A DNA stretch of 64,000 nt from Siderastrea radians (lineage: Eukaryota; Cnidaria; Anthozoa; Scleractinia; Rhizangiidae). Under the pieces are notes generated by a model, which searched no databases, had not been told where the DNA came from, and saw only the letters and a program-made list of their open reading frames with translations. Both the position numbers and the translations under genes were made by a program. Positions 1 through 12,500 of this stretch are shown piece after piece. The number at the start of each line of letters is the position of its first letter. The stretch's first letter is position 1. The stretch is from the NCBI GenBank assembly GCA_964017195.1, contig OZ024890.1, positions 53,361,841 to 53,425,840 on the forward strand, written 5' to 3'.

Positions 1-449
1 ATAATGCCATCTAATTTTTTCACTGGTGATAACCGTTTTCATGGTTTTAGGCTTGGTGTCTGGTCGCCGAACAAACTACCGTGATGGACCTAAGAAATGA
101 CGTGAATTTTTTGAGACGAAACAAATTGTCCGCAATCAGTAAATTGACATCCAAATTTTTTTTATCTATTTCCAAAGTTAATGATGTGCTCAAACTAATG
201 ATAAAAGGTTTATTTAATGTTTGTATTTGTTTTTCAAGGCGAATTATCTGTCTTTTAAGGCGAACTATTCGTCTTTCAAGACAAATACTGCCATTCTAAA
301 ATGAGACTCCTGTTTCGCAATTTCGAAGCCTTAGTAATAGATCACCGCAACTTCTTAATATGTTATGACCAATAATTATATATAAATAGTGATTGACCCA
401 CCAAATTGCCCGTCTTTATATGGTCATTATATATTTGATTCCGTTTCAG

Positions 450-1875
450 TGCGTGTGAACATACGGCAACTCAGGTTGTTTCCCATCAACCACCGCGGAC
501 CTGTGTACACAGTTAGAGAGGTTTTAGAAGGTGAAACGGAAGAGTTTAGAACACTACAGCGTTTTATCTTCAAAGACTGCGGTAAGGATATATGCAAAGG
601 AGCACGCTAAAAAAATTATTAGAAAGCGCCTTTGGATCAAAAGGCCTGGAAATTCCTGGTACAAACGAATGAGTATTTCACGGTAAACTGTGTAGAGCGA
701 CTTTCGACACACACCTCACAGGAATTTTCTTCAAGTATAATTCGTTTCACGTTGAACGTTGACTGACGAGAGAAAACCTTGCTCCGTGGCCCTTGACCAA
801 TGAAGTACTTTCTTGGTCTTTAGTTTCAGCTTTTAGACGATACGGTAAACAGTACAGTCCTCTCAAAGACGGCGAAGGAAGTTCCAAGCATATGATGTGC
901 CTCAGCAAAAGCAGAATGGATAAGGAAGAGACAACTATGGTGACTGCTATTCCTGATAGAGTAGTGCGCCAAGACAGGAGATGTGAGGAAAACTTTCACG
1001 AACCCTGCCTTGTAGTAAAACCAGATCAGAAAGGTGTGAAAAACCGGCAAGAAAGTGAATTAGATGGAAGTAGCGACCACTTTGAAAGCGCGTATGAGCC
1101 TGCAAATATCATTCGCCGAGCTCTGGATGATTTGTTTTCAAAGGTAGGAAAAAATGTTAGGATTCTGATCGAGCGAAGGATTTGCAAAGTTGTGAGGAGG
1201 CTGCGTACAGTGGAATGAAAGACGGTTCGGGAGCAGTGGAGAGTAATAGTGATAGAAAGGAAGAAAAGATATCTGCATCTGAAGACTGCTTAAGGAAGAG
1301 AAATGGAGAAAGGAAATCAGTTAAGGTCGAGAATTTATCCAAGCCTATAAACAAACGTGTCGAGGACATGACAGAAATGATTAAATCAATGTTCGATCCG
1401 TGCATTGAAAAGATAGAACCCAACGGCGACGATAGTTGCTGGCTTTTTCGATCGCAAGGTAAAGAAGAAGTTATATGAAGAGAGCTTGAAGCCGTCTTGT
1501 TCATTTCATGAGGATACTATGCAAAAGAAATTTCGAGAGCAAGGTGTTTCATATTCGAGCGATATGAGTAAGGACGTCCTAAAGAAGACCATCAAAGCAT
1601 GTGATCTGACAGCAGAAGGCTTCACAAGTGAAGTGAAAGTCTCGTCAGAGCAACTGAAAAAAGAGCCGGGAAAGGGGTGCGTGTGAGGGATGGCTGCAGG
1701 TGTGTGAGGCAAGCGTGCACCCCGCACCTCGGATGATGTTAACGCCCCCACCACCCCCTGCTCTCCCACAGTGTTCATTGTGGAATGAGTCTGTTAGCTC
1801 GTGGGACTATTCTAAGGTTGCGCTTGGGGGAGGGGCCACAATTTTAGCGTTGTTCGCCGTGTACAGATGCTTCAG
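450..1875 (+). pseudogene. Broken copy of the tail-anchored protein gene (copy 1)
   Basis: Compared with the intact copy at 22074-23880, the same two exons are present (450-581 and 830-1875), with the same acceptors (ccgtttcag, tagtttcag) and the same phase-1 donor after 'gactgcg'. The second exon is damaged in at least three places. A 1-bp loss near 1159 turns the frame after SKVGKNV. A 2-bp loss near 1440 follows 'gatagttgct'. Further length changes near 1665-1680 again move the frame before the C-terminal anchor. The anchor itself (DYSKVALGGG, then AVYRCFR) and the donor overlapping its end are still readable. A cysteine of the Cys-His motif kept in copy 2 is arginine here. No single reading frame can make the whole protein, so I call it a pseudogene; a shorter N-terminal product cannot be excluded. 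Confidence 0.85.
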
Positions 1876-2599
1876 GTAAGAAGTGATTTCAGTTCTAACC
1901 GAAGTGGAATTAATGATTTAGGGGCACCCAACAGTTCGTTTCGGGGAATATCTCTCCGGAGGGGGAAAATCGCCTGAGATATTCGGTTCAAATTGTAGCG
2001 AACACTAGAGATTTGTTTGGCGAAACATCACCTCAGACTTTCGTAAAATACAAACCAGTTAGCATGAGAACAACATGATTTACGTGTGAAAAGCAGGAGG
2101 GTCTTTATCAAAACAAGTTCTACTCCAGCTCACCTCCACTTAAGGGCCAGGTAACTAAGCACACAACTGTAAAATGGACCATTCGAAAAGCTTTGACATG
2201 GAAGAATGAAATGGACAAAATCTGTTTTAACTTACGTTTTTTTTTCCAGGCACTGATCTACTCACGAGGACCTTATTTTATTGAACTGATGTGATTTATT
2301 TCATTTCCTATTGGATCCTCGTGATATTTAAGATATTTGTACAGCAAAAGCCAGTTTTGCCTTGTCATTTACAAATCAGTTTAGATTGGTATATTTAGTT
2401 TCTGGTACGATACTTTATTAATTCCTTTTCTCTGCCTCGTTTGTCTCAACTTTACTTACTCACAACAACGACCTCAATACACACACCCAATTTTACCCCT
2501 ACATTGATGCACATCAATGTCCAATTGGGAACCCCCTAAAGGGACCCCATATTTCAACACCTAACAATGCCACATAGGTTGCTAGATATCTACAAATGT

Positions 2600-3010
2600 T
2601 TTAAGACGGATTCCGCTCAACGTTCGAGCAATAAGTGCAAAAAATATTTACCAAAAAACTACTCATAGCACGGTAACATTTTAAATGCTATTTGAAACAT
2701 CTCACTCTAGTTCACTTGCACAAGTGACCCCGCGATGAAATTCTCAAGCATTCTCAAGAAAATTAATTTCAAATCTCGTAAAAGTATGCTAAAAACGGGC
2801 GCCATTTTGTTTTGAACTGACATGAAGCGTCTTTTTGATTGAAATATGGATAACTTCAAATCCAATTTTCTCTCGCGGGGTCAGCTTGGGAGCAAAAGTA
2901 ACGATAAGTTCTTCTTATCTGTTCTCAAAATGTGACAGTGCTGCAAGTATTTTTTTGGTAACTTAATTTTTGCACTTACTGCTCGAACGTTGAGCGGAAA
3001 TCGTCTTAAT
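2600..3010. mobile_element. Foldback/MITE-like insertion with about 80-bp inverted arms
   Basis: The left arm near 2605-2690 (core ccgctcaacgttcgagca) reappears reverse-complemented near 2925-3005, ending 'tcgtcttaataat'. The arms match over roughly 80 bp with a few changes, around a unique centre of about 250 bp. The corresponding place in the sister duplication (about 24330) runs straight from 'cctcaacttt' to 'gaggagttctc', so this DNA was gained in copy A or lost from copy B. No reading frame is evident. Family is not assigned. Confidence 0.75.
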
Positions 3011-3180
3011 AATTGTTTTTAGTAATAAAAGCTTTGAGGAGTTCTCGTTGCCACCTATCCTCGTTCCTCCCAAACAAGAGGTTGCTCACTTGCTATAGAA
3101 CAACCATTAACTAACACAGAATAATTTTGATCTTCCAATCATACGAGGGTTCAGATGTATGATTTCTTGTATCCGAACAA

Positions 3181-4039
3181 GCATGCTAGCTCACAACTTG
3201 ACTCAGTTTCTTGACAATGCGGATACTGTACTCTTGGGCCTCGAAACGAAGACCAGTTTATGTTAACATAAACTGTAGTTAATGGGACGACAATGAGTGA
3301 TCATGTTGGGGTTGTGTGACATGCAGTAAGATTGAGGGTAGTGTTTCACGGTTCAAAGTTCGCGGCGACCACAGGCGAAAGTAACGCAACTCGTAGGCTG
3401 AGCTAATCAGAATTCGTGTGTGTTTCACTGTCAATCAATTTGCCGGCATTGAACACGAGTCTTGTGTTCATTCATTCCTTCGCTGGTAGCCGGCAAACTT
3501 TATCTCGCTTCGCAGGCTTTTTTTCGACGAAATTGCTTTTCCCACCCTCCCTCCCTTTGGCTTTAGCATGCCACACACCCAAGAAAATAGAATGTTTTGT
3601 AAACAAACAGTAACTTACCTTATTGGATGTATTTAGTTGGGCCTTCGGCCTCCATGTTAAGAGATCAGCTCTTAGTTTCTTGGACCATGCACAGTTCATG
3701 TACAGTTTAACATTCTTTGAGTATTTTGAGTATCCCACAGTAGCTTTAGGGATCTTCTTATGTAATATGTTACAGTTAGCTGATATGTTATGTTACAGTT
3801 AGCAGCCAACACTGCTCGGTCTTATGCGGTTTATTTGCATCAAAGTCACCCTACAAACTGATTATCCCTGTCTAATCTCAAGAACTTCATAATTAAAGTA
3901 AGGAGTTAATCTTAGGTTCAAAGTTGTTTCTTTCTGCAAATGACGTAAACAAACAAACTTTGGGTTGGGATGAAGTGCTCCCATATAAGTTACTCTTGGC
4001 CCCATAGTCTCATAGAATAGATGGGTTACCATGGTAACC
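3181..4039. other. Intergenic, no gene recognised
   Basis: No reading frame with coding character or flanking splice sites was found. A 20-bp palindrome (agtttatgttaacataaact) sits near 3256. A short duplication of 'atgttacagttagc' occurs near 3768-3800. Confidence 0.5.
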
Positions 4040-4600
4040 ATGAGTGTAAACTCCCTAAGGACTAAGGACCTCTCCCAGGGGATTGTGACCCCTGGAGAGG
4101 AGTGGGGATTGTGACCCCTGACTAAGGAACACTTTCAGGGAATTGTGACCTGCAGCCCTGGGGAGGAGTAAGGACCTATGCCAGGGCAACCTCGTCCCCA
4201 GGGCCTTCTCGTCGTTCAAAATGGCGGTTGGAGAAACCCCTGGCCAAGGCTGTTGAAATACTCCTCGATTCGAGGAGTATTTCGTCACGTGACACATGAT
4301 GAAATGGCTTTTTCTGAGGTTGTTTCCAGAGTCTGGCGGCCCTGTTTGTTTTCTGCAATCGAAAACCGTTATTCAAACAAAGCGAAGACATATCACCGTG
4401 TTTGCGTGATGAAATTCTGACGAACTTTTGGAGCCACTTTGGCAGTCCTGGCCAGGGGGTTCTCCGACTGCCATTTTGAACGAGGAGAAGGCCCTGGGGA
4501 CGAGGTTGATACCAGGGTATTGTGACTTGCAGCCCTGGGGAGGAGTAAGGACCTCTCTCAGGGGATCGTAATCTGCACCCCTGGAGAGGAGAAGAGGTTG
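4040..4600. repeat. Short tandem units 'ggattgtgacccctggagaggag'-like interrupted by a MITE
   Basis: Units of about 35-45 bp with 'gaattgtgacc' and 'ccctggggaggagtaagg' cores recur at about 4065-4180 and resume at 4518-4590. The array is split by the inverted-repeat element at 4187-4508, showing the array was there first. Confidence 0.7.
4187..4508. mobile_element. 322-bp MITE with about 60-bp TIRs and 9-bp target duplication
   Basis: The left end reads caacctcgtccccagggcct and the right end is its reverse complement (aggccctggggacgaggttg). The inverted match extends about 60 bp inward through the 'aaatggcggttgg' region. The flanks atgccaggg (4178-4186) and ataccaggg (4509-4517) form a 9-bp direct duplication with one mismatch. 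A 9-bp duplication with long TIRs fits Mutator-like elements; an 8-bp hAT reading is also possible. There is no transposase. Confidence 0.75.
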
Positions 4601-4609
4601 TTACCACTT

Positions 4610-5869
4610 ACTTAGCTAGACTAGTGATTTGCTTAGTGACACTGGCCTATTGGTGGAGTACTTCATTCCCAAACCCATTACCCCACATATCTTGTTATGT
4701 TGTTGTTTCTCATACATGAGTTGGGAGCATTAATTGCTCTTATTCAATGGCACAAACCTTTGTCAAATGTCCGTCTACAACGCTGTGAATAATCATGAAG
4801 CCGTAAAACGTAACTCTCGCTGCGTGGGAAGCAAAATAGTTGTCAAGTACTGAGAAACACTAAAAGAATACATATGGGAAAATTTTGTCTGCTTCAAGTG
4901 AGAAGTTCGATCGACTTTACGTAAGTAAAGGAATTTAGGCTCCAGATCCATAGAGTTTCTGTTTGATTTTGTTTCAGTTCGAATTCACTGTATCAGAAAA
5001 GTGTGAAAACACAACGCTGCTTGATTTAGTGAAATCTAAAAATGCATCTACATCACTATAGAGTTTTTGTGGTGTGTAAATATCTGACATTACAATTTTC
5101 TATCAATATTTTCAATTACCATGGAAACTGAATAGTACTTAGCTGCATATGCTTGACAAAACGAACTAAACGAGGACGACTGCCTGCGTCTGTTTGTTGG
5201 TCTCTAGGTATTACTGAATGCAAATTTGATAACACAACCACTAAAGTACTTTGGAAAGCCAGAAAAATGTATAGAAATAGTTTCGCTAGGGCGCACACTA
5301 CTCTCTGTTTTGTTGCTGCTGTTGTTGCTGTGCATGGATTTTTTTGCTTGCTTTTTTTTGCTTTTCCGGTGATGTTCTTTCTATCTGTGGACTGTAGTTT
5401 TCTCGCCGTGTGCGTTCGAGAACCTTTACACGTTTGCTCTTGCGGGTAGTCTCGATCCTGTTTTTATCCTGTTTTTAGAGTAGTTTTGTAGCGCCTATTC
5501 ATCGTAGTTAGAAAACCTCTTTCCAAATTTGTCTCCGTAAATCCGTGCCACGCTACACTGCAGTACTAACATTTCATTTTGTTATAAAAATCTTATTACT
5601 TGTACATGGAATCATGCACTAGACCGAAAAGTTGTTACGCTTTTTTGAAAAACATTGCGAAACTGAAAGAAACGTGCGAACAAATTTTACGGCCGCCATT
5701 TGGACCATTCAGATGTAGCTAGATGTCCTGCTCACTTTTCTTTCATATTTTATTACCTTTTCAGATCAATGGACGCTAGATTTGAAGATTATTTTTGTCA
5801 GTCCTATTAATAACAGCTTTTGTGAATTTCTAGCTTTCTCATCTGTTCAGTGCAATCTGGTTATCAGTG
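4610..5869. other. Intergenic, no gene recognised
   Basis: The sequence is AT-rich with only short, composition-driven reading frames, including one with runs of Leu, Phe, Cys and Val around 5290-5440. I found no domain, no paired splice sites and no inverted-repeat element. Confidence 0.45.
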
Positions 5870-6625
5870 ACTAAGGGCCTCCCGGTGGGCATCTGATCCT
5901 GTTTGACCGGGTTGTCTCGGGATCTCGCCTCACCCTCGAGAAGACAGCCTGGCCCGGTTACCGAGATCTCGGTTTTCCAACCGGGATATCGGTAGCCGGG
6001 CTGGAAAACTTTCCCATATGAACATGCCAGCCCTGTAACCGGGACGAATATTTTTCAACTACGCATGCTTTGTACGTCGAATAAACGCTCGAGTTCGAAG
6101 AGATTCCGTTGGGAAACTGTGAGATCGTAAGCCAATTGATCGAAAATTGGGTTCTCTGAATACAAGTCCAAAATGGCCTATAGGGCCTTAAGCCAGTCAC
6201 ACGCTAATAAAGAAACTCAGAACCAACTGTCAATGGAGATGGTAAGACTTTATGTGTACGATCTACTTTTATTCAATTAAATATCTCTGCTTCCTCCATC
6301 ACCTTCACGTCACATTTTGGAGAAAATAGCTTTGCTTCCGCAACAGGGCGGTTTGGTTGGCATCATTCTGCGTTGTGTGCTTTATTTTCCACATCAGAAG
6401 TATGTCATTTAGCTGCAGCAGTAAAGGTACGATTAAGATAGGCGCGAAATACTAACTTTGCGTCCAGGGTCTTTGGGATATGCAGTCCACCTTTCGGGAG
6501 TTGTTTTCTTCTCGATAACCGGGTTGAAATCTCCCATGTGAGCAAAAGACAAAATTCTTCCCGCTAACCGAGCCAGCCCAGTTACCGAGCTCATATGGAG
6601 AGGCCTTACCCCTGCTTTTTAGTAC
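5870..6625. repeat. Degenerate inverted-repeat element with 'aaccggg' motifs
   Basis: Copies of 'aaccgggatatcggtagccggg' and 'gttaccgagctcatatg' type motifs lie at both ends (about 5940-6050 and 6500-6605) in opposite senses, with 'agggcctc' at the left end and 'gaggcctt' at the right. A similar GC-rich motif series occurs at 11245-11450 inside the large transposon. This looks like a decayed MITE; the borders are approximate. Confidence 0.5.
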
Positions 6626-6904
6626 CATCCTGTTCAAAAGTTTTTGCATCTTTCTTACGCACCACTTTATTTATAGCTCACATCCAACGTTCACTTGTGT
6701 AATGATTGTTAATCAGTGCAGTGAATCACAGCACGCAATCTTAACGTATTCCCCACCTGTTGATGTATAATTGCCATGTAGTCTGAAATCTTTTCTTTGG
6801 GTAGACTATACGAGCAGTCTCTCTTTCCGCTCAGGGATAGTCGAGGAAACGGAACAAGCGAGAGAGCGCGAAATCACCTGCCGCGTTAAATCGTCTGCCG
6901 CGTT

Positions 6905-7560
6905 CACTAGGCGAAATGGCAAATTTAAACGACCTTAAACATGACTTAACCCTGTCTTAAACATAAGTTTAGTAAGTTTAAGTTGCTGTTTAAGCAACTT
7001 ATACCTAAGTTTAAGTTTTGCTTAAACCAATATTAAAATAACTTAAGGTTCATGTCTAATGTAGGTTTAAGTCCTTCTTAAATATACATTAAACAAATGT
7101 TTAGTGTCGTTTAATAGGGTCATTAAAGGTATTTTAAATGTATGTTTCAGGCATGTTTAATTAGAACTTAAACCTGCATTAGACATGAACCTTAAGTTAT
7201 TTTAAGGTGGGTTTAAGCCAAAATTAAACTTGGTTGTAGGTTTAAGTCCTAATTAAATATAACCAAAGCAAATGTTTAGTGTCGTTTAATAGAGACATTA
7301 AATGTATGTTTCAGGCATGTTTAATTAGAACTTAAACCTGCATTAGACATGAACCTTAAGTTATGTTAAGGTGGGTTTAAGCCAAAATTAAACTTGGCTG
7401 TAGGTTTAAGTCCTAATTAAATACACCCGAAACAGATGTATAGTGTCGTTTAATAGTCACTAAAGGTCACGTATTTCTAGTTAAATATTAGTTTCAGTCA
7501 AGTTTAAGAGCTATATCAAACGACAAGAAACATGTGTTTTAGACATTAAAACCTAGATTT
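6905..7560. repeat. Left subterminal repeat field of the CACTA element
   Basis: Dozens of imperfect 'tttaag' and 'cttaaa' motifs alternate about every 15-25 bp, many arranged as short palindromes such as tttaagtccttcttaaa. A block of about 110 bp (around 7140-7260, 'cattaaatgtatgtttcagg' onward) recurs at about 7290-7420. Such fields usually bind the transposase; that role is inferred. Confidence 0.85.
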
Positions 7561-10218
7561 AAACTGGCCAAAATGTGTCTGAAACAAGGACCTCAAATCA
7601 CTGAAGTGAATAAAGTGAGTAAACAAAGTACCAATTACTAACAAATCTTTATTGTCAATTCTCTTAGCTTCCTCCTTGTCCCATTTAAGTATAAAATAAG
7701 TAAGTGATAAAATACACTTCATTTCTTGTTTATAATCAATACATTCTATCTTTAATTTTCTTAAACTGCACCATTATACTTTTTTGATCCTTGAATTTCT
7801 TTAAAAAAAACTCATTATATTTCACATCTTATATTCAAGTGAAAGTTCAAACACATCTTCACTGGGACTGTTCTCTTTTCCTACAAATTCGCTGACCTGA
7901 GAGACACGAAGAAAAGAGAATTTTTGCCCTGAGTGGTATGAATGAAAGTTTGACCTTAGCAAAAAAAATCACTTAGTGAAACCGATACTAGAATAGATGC
8001 TGTTTCAGATGACTAGTACCTGCACCTACAGTTCCACTGTACAAGCTGTTTTGTTTGGATGCTAATGAATGAGTACATAAGCACTTAAGTTCATTAGTTG
8101 CTTATAGGCATTGCTACAATGCTATCCAGGACAGATTCCTCTTTCCTCCAATCTTTACAATGTAGTTCATCCAAAAGCAGAACACTGGACTCTCTACAAA
8201 GGACATTGTTTCAAAGCAAATTTTTCCCCTTTTTGATTTTTGTTTATAGCTGACTTATCCAGATTTACAGTGACTATGATAACTGGGAGTGTCTCTGATC
8301 TGCGATAAGGACTTCTTTAAGCCTGTCTTGATGGGAATTGATCTGACGACTGCGACTGATCTGTTGGAATGAATGAAAGGATAGTATTAAATTTACTCTA
8401 CAAATACAAATAATTCCTATGGACACTGGCCCAGGTAACAGTTAAAATGTGCAGTTACTGTGGACGCTTTTCAAAGTCAAACTGGTATGTGTGAATAACA
8501 TTGGTGACTCAACCCCATCACAGAACTTTCTCTTTTTCCCATCACAGAACAATGGGTAACCTTATTTTTGAGAATTCATGGAAAATGGACCTAAGCTATT
8601 CATAAAATCATACATTATAGTTAAATCGTCATTTAATAGCATGCCAGGGGAAGTAAAAAGTTCATTGCACAATAGAAACCAAAATGGACAGCAAGGTTAG
8701 CAACGCACATGGTAGATAAACTTACTATCCTACACGACAGTATCAATTAACTAGTCAATAAAAGTGCATTTTATCTAAGTTTTGAACAGTACAGGACAAG
8801 GGAATTGCAGCACTACATGAGGGTTTCCTGTGTGTAATGATGCCATGTTGAGCACAATTTTTAAGCATTAAACACTCATGTAAAAAAATTACATACAAAT
8901 GGGTGTAAAAAAGACACAAATTTTCTGAAAGTGCAAGTTAAATTTACATGGGGAGGTTGGAGACAAGCTCATTTTGAGTGTGTATCAGTAAATAACACAA
9001 GTACAGAGTAAAAGAAGTTATGTAAGAATCGGGATAAACTATGTGTCATGACCCTATTCATACCATAGGTGCCACAAGCAGTAGAAGTACATGTATAGCA
9101 TGTGTGATGCTTGACCAGTGTTGTGTTCACCATAACCAAAAATTAATGCTTAAATTATAGAGGTTTATACATGTATATGGGTTTTGGTTGTTTAAAGTAA
9201 GGCCCTAACACTACAAATGAGAATGTTTCTGATTTTCATAACCGAGACCGTTTTCTATGGGGTGGGCCTGGGATGATTGGTCCCATACTTAAACCCATCC
9301 TGGAGGGCCTGAGGCAGTACTTTGTTCAGCCTCTCTAATTTCGACCACTCGGACATGACTGAATATAGCAGGGGCCAAGGCCCCAGCAAGCCAGCTCTTG
9401 GGATCACTGAGACATGCAAGTTTCACTACCATGGCATTGCGACATGCCCAAGGTTATTTTCCATACGACCACTCTTCACAAAGTTTTCAAAAATAATGGA
9501 AGATAAATGTTGTAAAGTAAGTGACGGGCCAGGTTCATAATTTAATAAATAAGTGTACTGGCTACACAAAAATTAATTTAAATGCCATGACACAAGACTT
9601 TGTTCATTCAAAGTTTCTCTGCCCCAAGCACTATGACTGTACTAACACGAACAAGTAACTAGAAATCAGTGAATATATGGTCATGTTTCAACTGTTCAGC
9701 AATCAAGGTTGGCTTAATGTGAGCTCACCAACGTCTAGGAATTTAATGCAGTAATAAAACAACAATCAAGAAAGCTCCCAAATTATTGGTCAATTCAAAA
9801 CATAGCAGAGTGTGTGGCAGTTTTTGATGACTATTAATAATTATCAATAATTGCAAGTATCCATAGGATTTGTTTGGATATTTTGTGAAGCCAATTAAAT
9901 TCATGAATTGAAATTGTTTCTGGCCTTTACACTTCATTTATAGTGTTATGTTTTTAGCTTGAAAACTTAACAAAAGAGTCAAATACCAGATATGGAATGC
10001 ACTGTTAATGGGGTCGCACATTTGCGGGATTTCAGGGGTAAGTAAATTCTGGCAAGTAGGGATTTGGGGTATATTTCCCCAAAGTGACTAACATGGGGTC
10101 TATAATAAATTGGCATTGAATACACTATAAAGGGGTAGGGGTTCAGAGAGGCCAGCAGCACAAACCCAGCAAAAATTGACCCAAGTACCCCCCCCCCCTT
10201 CCCCAAGGCTTTGATGAT

Positions 10219-10862
10219 ATATAGAGGATATTACACGGCGGCGCAAAGATATGAATTTTATTTTCGAGTGGTAAAAACAATATTTTACGAGCGAGTGCAT
10301 TGAGTGAGTAAAATATTGTTTTTTACCGCGAGAAAATACAACCCACAGTGTAACTTTCTTTTTATTATATAGACCAGAGGATTTTTGCACAAACAAGGAT
10401 GTTAAAGTGGGAAATGACGTCATCGATATCCTCACTAGTGAGGATATGTAAAATATGCCACTCAAGTCCCGGATGTAGTTTCGTATGAACTTTACGAGTG
10501 GTCTATTTTCCACTAAAACACTCTTGTCTATATAATAAATTGAGATATTACATGGCGGCGCGAAGGTATGAATTTTATTTTCAAGTGGTAAAAACAATAT
10601 TTTACAAGCAAGCGCAATGAGTGAGTAGAATATTGTTTTTACCACGAAAAAATAAAATTTATACCTTCAAGCCACTGTGTAATTTTCTTTTTATTACATG
10701 GACAAGAATGTTTTTGCACAAACAACAGTGCAAGAGCAGGAAATGACGTCATCGATATCCTCACTAGTGAGGAAAATACCCCACTCAAGTCCCGGATGTA
10801 GTTTCGTATGAACTTAATGAGTGGTCTATTTTCCACTAAAACACTCTTGCCTATATAATAAA
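10219..10862. repeat. Two tandem copies of a 320-bp repeat inside the CACTA element
   Basis: Units start at about 10229 and 10549 with gatattacayggcggcgc. Each has an internal hairpin built from 'aaacaatatttta' and its complement, and each carries the palindrome tgacgtcatcgatatcctca (near 10414 and 10744). The second copy ends with 'acactcttgcctatataata'. The open frames crossing them arise from the repeat and are not genes. Confidence 0.8.
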
Positions 10863-12355
10863 ACACAGCAGCAGAACTTTGCAAATAATCTATGTTCATA
10901 CAATTTATTGATGTTAAATTTTGTGAGGGAGTGACTCTGCAGGGTGTGACTTGACATTATGGAACAAGATGTCCAACATACACAATCATTTTTTCCTCTT
11001 GAAAGAGTAGCCCTCGGGCATGCTGTTTCCAGGTGATGTATTAAGTTGTATTTAAGTTACTGATCAGTTTAATGTTTGAGTAAGGGCTGATAAGACTGCA
11101 ACAACAGGAAGTCAAACAAGCAAAGGGTGAAACACAAAAGTACATGCAAACTGGTAACCTTTTTGGCAAATTAGGGATGTTTGCTCATCTGGTACACCTG
11201 TACTTTCAATTATATTTCTTTTCTTTGAAAACTCAATATTTAGGGCCAATTACATGCGCCGGGCTGGCCCATGATTAGCCAGGCTGGTTCAGGCCAAGAT
11301 GACTGTTCAGCCTGGTATTCCATGTACATGATGCAAGTCACCCTGGCCTAGTAAACACAGTTTACATGGAAAACTTTCAGCCTGGCTAGCTGGGATTCTG
11401 GCATCACATTGCTGGGATCCTGGCAAACTGGGCTGAGATTTTCCCATATAATTGCTTGTCCCAATTTTACTTTTGGTATGTTTAACAGTCCACATGCTTC
11501 CCATACAAACTATGTGGCCAGTAGTATGCAGTTTCAAAATGTAATGTATAGCCCTGGATATTATTGAAATGTCCCTATCAACATGAAATCTTGCAAAGAA
11601 TGCTTACCTTTAAGGTTAAAATAAACATACTCAGCAGCTCATGTCACAAGTTTTTGACAAATGTACAATTGAATGGCACGAGAAGAATCTTTAACCACTG
11701 AGCTTGCCTTTGTGGTTTCGAAGCTGAGCGATGAGAATTTCTGGGCCAGTTTGAAATGCAGTGTTCCTTCCTTGTTTTTCTCTCATTATGTACAGTAGAA
11801 TGATTTGCAAAACCCTTCAAACTGTACAAAATGTACCATTTAGTCAGCCACAAGGACCAAACAGAAAACCATTGAACTGATTTTATTTTAATATTGAACT
11901 CAGGCGTAAATACCCTTCACAATATTCCATGTTAATAGGGATGTTTCGGTATTGCCATATACCCTGTTTAGCCCTGCTAACCAGGCCAGGCCTTGTTAAC
12001 AGGGATGGCTTGATCTGCCAAGATCCTGGCAAGGCTGTTCACAGGGGGCCAACATAAACTACCTCACTTTTAGTAGTTTCAAAATATAATTCCTTGCTCA
12101 TGTTATCAGCCCCTATATTTATTTGCAAACCTTTCTGTAGTAGTCAAATCTTCAACAAAGTAGATTTGATGAAGGCAATCCGATGTCAAAAACTAAACTA
12201 CAAAATGTAATTTCCAATATTTTTCTTAGCTAAAAACTTACAATGTCGGTCCTCTTTGAGTGCACGTGTTTGCAAACAATACTGAAAACCTACATTAATT
12301 ATAAGTTACTATATACTACACATCATCTGCATGGAGACTAAAAGAAAGACGGCTT

Positions 12356-12500
12356 ACCTCTGTTTTCTGTATTTCCGTGAATGGAGAGATCCAATCCAGA
12401 ATAGGAGAAGAAAACTTAGCTTCACAAGCCTCATTGAAGCGTGCTTCAAGTTCAAATATCCCGCCAGTTTAAATACACGATTCACGACGATTTTGCATTT
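12356..12500 (-). other. Possible exon fragment inside the CACTA element
   Basis: On the minus strand a segment ends at a good donor (acagag|gtaagcc, near 12354). One frame gives ATG near 12450 followed by a signal-peptide-like run, MRLVKLSFLLLFWIGS, then a basic tail. Another frame gives a more ordinary soluble peptide (FELEARFNEACEAKF, then SPILDWISPF) with an upstream stop. Both cannot be right, and no partner exon was confirmed. A possible next exon lies near 11700-11813, after the acceptor ttttgtacag. This may be a captured host exon, the transposon's own gene, or chance. Confidence 0.2.

Larger units (their letters stand above)
1..3180 (+). repeat. Segmental duplication, copy A (direct repeat of 21630-24470)
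   Basis: This stretch aligns almost base for base with the segment beginning near 21630. The alignment runs through the non-coding leader, both exons of a tail-anchored protein gene, its 3' intron and the flank ending near 'gatcttccaatc'. It opens at or before base 1, so the true left border is outside the window. The copies differ by scattered substitutions, short indels and separate insertions: copy A carries about 570 bp extra after 2452, including the foldback at 2600-3010. Copy A also contains the frameshifts that break the gene. The nucleotide similarity outside the exons shows a recent DNA-level duplication, not convergence of coding sequence. Confidence 0.9.

Noticed and set aside
81..299. 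Frame shared with 21735-21923 ending RLSRQILPF
   Set aside because: It is shared only because of the segmental duplication; it is basic and repetitive, with no splice partner and a shifted start between copies.
10100..10899. Long minus-strand frames (up to 181 codons)
   Set aside because: They are read through two tandem copies of a non-coding repeat and change where the repeats diverge.
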